Assembly (NCBI GenBank): GCA_050733935.1
Contig: JBOHUC010000135.1
Coordinates: 1 to 19,971 of the forward strand
Reading direction: 5' to 3'
Length of the DNA: 19,971 bases
Source of the DNA: JBOHUC01 sp050733935
Lineage (GTDB): Bacteria; Eisenbacteria; RBG-16-71-46; DASYSL01
Under the pieces are notes generated by a model that searched no databases, was not told the origin of the DNA, and saw only the letters and a list, made by a program, of their open reading frames with translations. Position numbers and translations under genes: made by a program. Positions 16,830-19,971 of the stretch are shown here, one piece after another. The stretch's first letter is position 1, and every line of letters begins with the position of its first letter.

Positions 16830-18268
16830 GGCTCGAAGTCCACATCCAGCTTGCGACGCGTGCCAAGCTCTTCTGCGCGTGCCCGAACGAATTCGCGGGG
16901 GAGCCGAACACGCGCGTCTGTCCCGTGTGCCTGGGGCTCCCGGGCTCCTTGCCGGTGCTCAATCGCGCGGCGGTCGAGGGAGTCGCGCGCCTCGGCCTTG
17001 CGCTCGGTGCGACCGTGCACGAACGCTCGATTTTCGCACGCAAGAACTACTTCTATCCGGACATGCCGAAGAACTACCAGATCTCCCAGTACGACGAGCC
17101 GCTCGTCACGGGCGGAGCGCTCGACATCGGCACGTCCGCCGCTCCGCACGCGGTTCCGCTCACCCGCATCCACCTCGAGGAGGATACGGGGAAATCGTTC
17201 CATCCCGAGCGCCACGGCGATCGCGAGGAGACGCGCCTCGACTTCAACCGCGCCGGCGTGCCGCTCGCCGAGATGGTCTCCGAGCCCGCGCTCCGGACGC
17301 CCGAGGAGGCGTTCGCCTACCTCACCACACTGCGGCGTCTCGTGCGCTGGCTCGGGATCTCGGACGGCGACATGGAGAAGGGGAGCCTGCGCTGCGACGC
17401 GAACGTGTCGCTTCGGCCGGTCGGGGAGACGAAGTTCGGAACGCGCACCGAGATCAAGAACCTGAACTCGATCGCCGGCGTGAAGAACGCGATCGCGGCC
17501 GAGATCGAGCGCCAGCGCGGCGTGCTCGAAAGCGGGGGACGCATCGAGCAGGCGACGCTTCTCTGGGATCAGGACAAGGAGCGGCTCCAGGTCATGCGCT
17601 CGAAGGAGGAGGCGCACGATTACCGCTATTTCCCGGAGCCCGACCTGCCGCCGCTCACGCTCGCGGCCGCGGAGATCGAAGCGCTTCGAAGGGCGCTTCC
17701 CGAATTGCCTCTCGCACGATCGCGGCGCTTCGAGTCAGCGCTCGGGCTTCCGGCGTACGACGCGGATCTCCTCACGGACTCGCGCGACCTTGCGTCGTAT
17801 TTCGAAGAGACGGTCGAGGCCGGAGCGCCCGCGAAGGCAGCGGCGAACCGGATCGGCAACGACGTGCTCCGGACGCTCAAGGAAAACGGGCAGGAGCTTG
17901 CTTCGTTCCGCGAGGTCCTGCCGCCGGTGCGACTCGCGGCACTCCTCGGGCTTGCGTCCGGGGGAACGCTTTCGTCGAAGCTCGCGCGCGAGCTCTTCAC
18001 CGTGATGCTCAAGGAGCCGGGCGCGCCGGAGGAGCTCGCGAAGAAGCACGGGCTCGTTCAGGAGTCCGACGCGGGTGCGCTTTCGGCCGTGGCAGAGAAG
18101 GTCCTCGAGGCGAACCCGAGCGTGGTCGCGGACTTCTTGGGCGGGAAGGAGAAGGCGCTGACGTTCCTCGTCGGGCAGCTCATGAAAGAGACGAAGGGAC
18201 GCGCCAATCCCCAAGTGGCGCAGGAGCTTTTGCGGGAAGCGCTCGCCCGTCGCGCGCCCGCTTCCTGA
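16808..18268 (+). CDS. gatB: Glutamyl-tRNA(Gln)/aspartyl-tRNA(Asn) amidotransferase subunit B
   Basis: A 486-residue GatB, which binds the mis-acylated tRNA, activates the side-chain carboxylate with ATP and amidates it with ammonia from GatA. The N-terminal cradle domain starts with LGLEVHIQL. Glu10, His12 and Glu125 (in HLEEDTGKS) match the numbering of the metal-site ligands in S. aureus GatB. Four cysteines (23, 25, 38, 41; CAC and CPVC) form the structural zinc site. GSLRCDANVSLRP and DYRYFPEPDLPPL are further family blocks. The C-terminal part from about residue 335 is the helical plus YqeY tail domain that grips the tRNA. The gene overlaps gatA by 22 bases, and the LarA homologue follows after 11 bases. 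With gatC and gatA upstream the enzyme is complete. Confidence 0.97.
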   Translation: MAYEAVLGLEVHIQLATRAKLFCACPNEFAGEPNTRVCPVCLGLPGSLPVLNRAAVEGVARLGLALGATVHERSIFARKNYFYPDMPKNYQISQYDEPLVTGGALDIGTSAAPHAVPLTRIHLEEDTGKSFHPERHGDREETRLDFNRAGVPLAEMVSEPALRTPEEAFAYLTTLRRLVRWLGISDGDMEKGSLRCDANVSLRPVGETKFGTRTEIKNLNSIAGVKNAIAAEIERQRGVLESGGRIEQATLLWDQDKERLQVMRSKEEAHDYRYFPEPDLPPLTLAAAEIEALRRALPELPLARSRRFESALGLPAYDADLLTDSRDLASYFEETVEAGAPAKAAANRIGNDVLRTLKENGQELASFREVLPPVRLAALLGLASGGTLSSKLARELFTVMLKEPGAPEELAKKHGLVQESDAGALSAVAEKVLEANPSVVADFLGGKEKALTFLVGQLMKETKGRANPQVAQELLREALARRAPAS

Positions 18269-18279
18269 GGGGCGTCGCG

Positions 18280-19656
18280 GTGGCCGCGGGATCGGAAGGC
18301 CGCGTCGAGCGGATCCGGCTCGGTCGGGACGAGGTCGCGATCCGGTGGCCCGCCGGCATCGAGCCCGAGCGCATGGCACCGATTGAAGACGAGCCTTCGC
18401 GGCCGGATTTCAGTCCGGGGGCCGCGGCGCGCGGGCTCGTGCGCGAGCTGCCCGCGAGTGGCTCGGGCCCCGGGCCCGTTCTCGTCATCGTTCCCGACCG
18501 CACGCGCTCATTTCCCCTTCCGATGGTCCTCCCTGCGCTCCTCGATGCACTGTTGGCATACGGCCACGGACGAAACGGCTCGCCCGCGGTTGCGCTTGCG
18601 ATTGCGTCGGGAACGCACCGGCCGGCCACCGCTGATCTCGATAATGAGCGTCTCGGTATCTCGGCCGGAGCCGTGCGTCTCGTACGTCACGATCCAGACG
18701 GACCGATGGCTGAACTCGGCACGACGGCCGCCGGCACACCCGTGCGCGTCCATCCGATCGTCACCGAAGCTTCCGCCGTGCTCGCGCTCGGAAACACCGC
18801 GTTCCACTACTTCGCGGGATTCGGCGGCGGGCCGAAGCTGCTGTTCCCGGGACTCGGCGCGCGCGAGTCGATCGCACACAATCACCGGCTCTCGCTCGGA
18901 CCGTTTCCACCCGGAGGACTCGCGCCGGGCGTTGGTCCGGGGGCGACGACGGAGAATCCGGTGTCGCGGGACCTCCTCGAGGTCGCCTCGTTTCTTCCGG
19001 CCGTCCGCCATCTCACACTCTGGTTGCGTCCGGGAAGACCGCGCCCGCGAGGTGAGAGCCCCCCAAGGATCGTGCTGGAGTGGGACGGCGAGCCCTGGAG
19101 CGAACTCTCGGAGTTCTCGCGCGTGTGCGGGCGCTATGCCGCCGGCCGGCGCCGCGGGACTGCGCACGCGGCCGACGTCGTGGTCGCTTCGGCGGGGGGC
19201 TGGCCGCGAGACATCGATCTCGTGCAATCGCACAAAGCGCTCTTCCACGCGTCGCTGTTCGCCCGCCCGGGAGGCGTGATCGTGCTCGCCGCCGAGTGCG
19301 CAGAGGGAACGGGATCGCCGACGCTCGCGCGCTGGCTCGAGGAGGCGAAGGATCGCGAAGATCTCGAGCGTCACGTCCGCGAGCGCTACGCGCTGAACGG
19401 TCAGACCGCGGTGTCCCTGGCGACGATCGCCTCGCGCTTCGACGTGCGCTGGGTCGGAAAGGTCGGGCACCCGGCGCTCGAGCGCTTGGGCGTCCAGCAC
19501 GAGAGCGATCTCGATCATGCGATCGCAACCTCGATCGCGCGTGTGCGCGCCGAGATCAGTCGCACGCCGCGCGTCGCCTTTCTCCCGCAGGCTTCCGAAG
19601 TCGTTCCGGCCGGGGATTCGGACGCCGGCTTGACCGGTGCCGGAGCCGGTTCCTAG
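18280..19656 (+). CDS. LarA-family nickel-pincer racemase/epimerase homologue (DUF2088)
   Basis: A 458-residue LarA homologue. Lactobacillus plantarum LarA racemises lactate using a covalently bound nickel-pincer nucleotide, and relatives act on other 2-hydroxyacids. Key residues align by spacing: Arg76 in PDRTR (LarA Arg75), His113 in GTHRP (His108), His176 in FHYFAGF (His174), Lys186 in GGGPKLLFPG (cofactor-binding Lys184) and His202 (nickel ligand His200). Gln316 and Lys319 in VQSHK match Gln295 and Lys298, but the neighbouring Tyr294 is Val315 here. The GTG start at 18280 follows TGAGGGG at 18266-18272. The open frame extends far upstream but only as a shadow of gatB. The gene lies 11 bases after gatB and nine before purD. 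The cofactor genes larB, larC and larE are not in the window. Family is firm; substrate is unknown and probably not lactate. Confidence 0.87.
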   Translation: MAAGSEGRVERIRLGRDEVAIRWPAGIEPERMAPIEDEPSRPDFSPGAAARGLVRELPASGSGPGPVLVIVPDRTRSFPLPMVLPALLDALLAYGHGRNGSPAVALAIASGTHRPATADLDNERLGISAGAVRLVRHDPDGPMAELGTTAAGTPVRVHPIVTEASAVLALGNTAFHYFAGFGGGPKLLFPGLGARESIAHNHRLSLGPFPPGGLAPGVGPGATTENPVSRDLLEVASFLPAVRHLTLWLRPGRPRPRGESPPRIVLEWDGEPWSELSEFSRVCGRYAAGRRRGTAHAADVVVASAGGWPRDIDLVQSHKALFHASLFARPGGVIVLAAECAEGTGSPTLARWLEEAKDREDLERHVRERYALNGQTAVSLATIASRFDVRWVGKVGHPALERLGVQHESDLDHAIATSIARVRAEISRTPRVAFLPQASEVVPAGDSDAGLTGAGAGS

Positions 19657-19665
19657 ACTCCCCGC

Positions 19666-19971
19666 ATGCGCATCCTGGTCGTGGGAAGCGGAGCGCGCGA
19701 GCACGCGCTCGCGTGGCGTCTTGCGCGCGACGGACACGCGATCGTCGCCGCACCGGGGAATCCCGGGATTGCGCGCGTGGCCGCGTGCCGGCCCGTCGGG
19801 GTGGGGGATGCGTCGGCGCTCGCCGCACTGTGCGCGAGCGAGCGCATCGATCTCGTGGTCGTCGGTCCCGAAGCGCCGCTCGTCGAGGGCCTTGCGGACC
19901 GGCTGCGCGAGGCGGGCACGCCCGTGTTCGGCCCGGGGGCGCGCGCCGCGCGCCTCGAAGGCAGCAAGGCG
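19666..19971 (+). CDS. purD: Phosphoribosylamine-glycine ligase, N-terminal part (3' end outside window)
   Basis: The first 102 codons of GAR synthetase, which joins glycine to phosphoribosylamine with ATP in the second step of purine synthesis. The N-terminal pre-ATP-grasp domain is clear: MRILVVGSGAREHALAWRL (phosphoribosylamine-binding Gly-rich start), APGNPGIA, then VVVGPEAPLVEGLADRLRE and EGSKA at the window edge, just before the ATP-grasp domain. ATG at 19666 is nine bases after the LarA-homologue stop. No strong ribosome site is visible, so it may depend on coupling. The segment between APGNPGIA and the VGPEAPL block is several residues shorter than in E. coli PurD, which looks like ordinary family variation. 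Confidence 0.95.
   Translation, partial: MRILVVGSGAREHALAWRLARDGHAIVAAPGNPGIARVAACRPVGVGDASALAALCASERIDLVVVGPEAPLVEGLADRLREAGTPVFGPGARAARLEGSKA

Noticed and set aside
16543..18279. Upstream extension of the LarA-homologue frame through gatB
   Set aside because: The extension is an Arg/Ala-rich shadow of gatA and gatB. Family similarity starts just after GTG 18280, which has a suitable ribosome site.

Overview
This is a GC-rich stretch of what looks like a chromosome from a diderm (Gram-negative-type) bacterium. All convincing genes are on the + strand and packed tightly. The cell-envelope genes (O-antigen-ligase-like protein, two Omp85-type beta-barrels, a TamB-like protein) point to an outer membrane, probably with surface polysaccharide. 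A complete gatCAB set shows that the organism amidates mis-charged tRNA (Glu-tRNAGln and/or Asp-tRNAAsn). Gene order and protein architecture would fit lineages such as Gemmatimonadota or Candidatus Eisenbacteria. That is a guess from style, since no taxonomic marker gene is present.

Region 1 (1-1505): the tail of a GT4-type glycosyltransferase, then a polytopic O-antigen-ligase/polymerase-family protein overlapping it by GTGA. This is the end of a surface-polysaccharide cluster.

Region 2 (1584-12160): four closely spaced or overlapping genes. They are an RseP-type site-2 protease, an Omp85 protein with three POTRA domains (BamA/TamA-like), a TamB-like inner-membrane/periplasmic protein of 1326 residues, and a 1081-residue protein. 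The last joins a gluzincin-type HExxH peptidase domain, a TolB-like beta-propeller and a C-terminal Omp85-like barrel. Together they read as an outer-membrane biogenesis and surveillance operon. The last gene is the most unusual item in the window.

Region 3 (12161-12611): about 450 bases with no convincing gene, holding several short GC-rich hairpins and probably the end of one transcription unit and the start of the next.

Region 4 (12612-19971): a small two-helix membrane protein, a PcrA/UvrD helicase, gatC, gatA, gatB, a LarA-type nickel-pincer racemase/epimerase homologue, and the first 102 codons of purD, which runs off the right edge. From the helicase onward, neighbours overlap or are separated by about 10 nt, suggesting one transcript linking DNA repair, tRNA amidation, an uncharacterised 2-hydroxyacid enzyme and purine synthesis.

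No tRNA, rRNA, CRISPR array, insertion sequence or attachment site was recognised.
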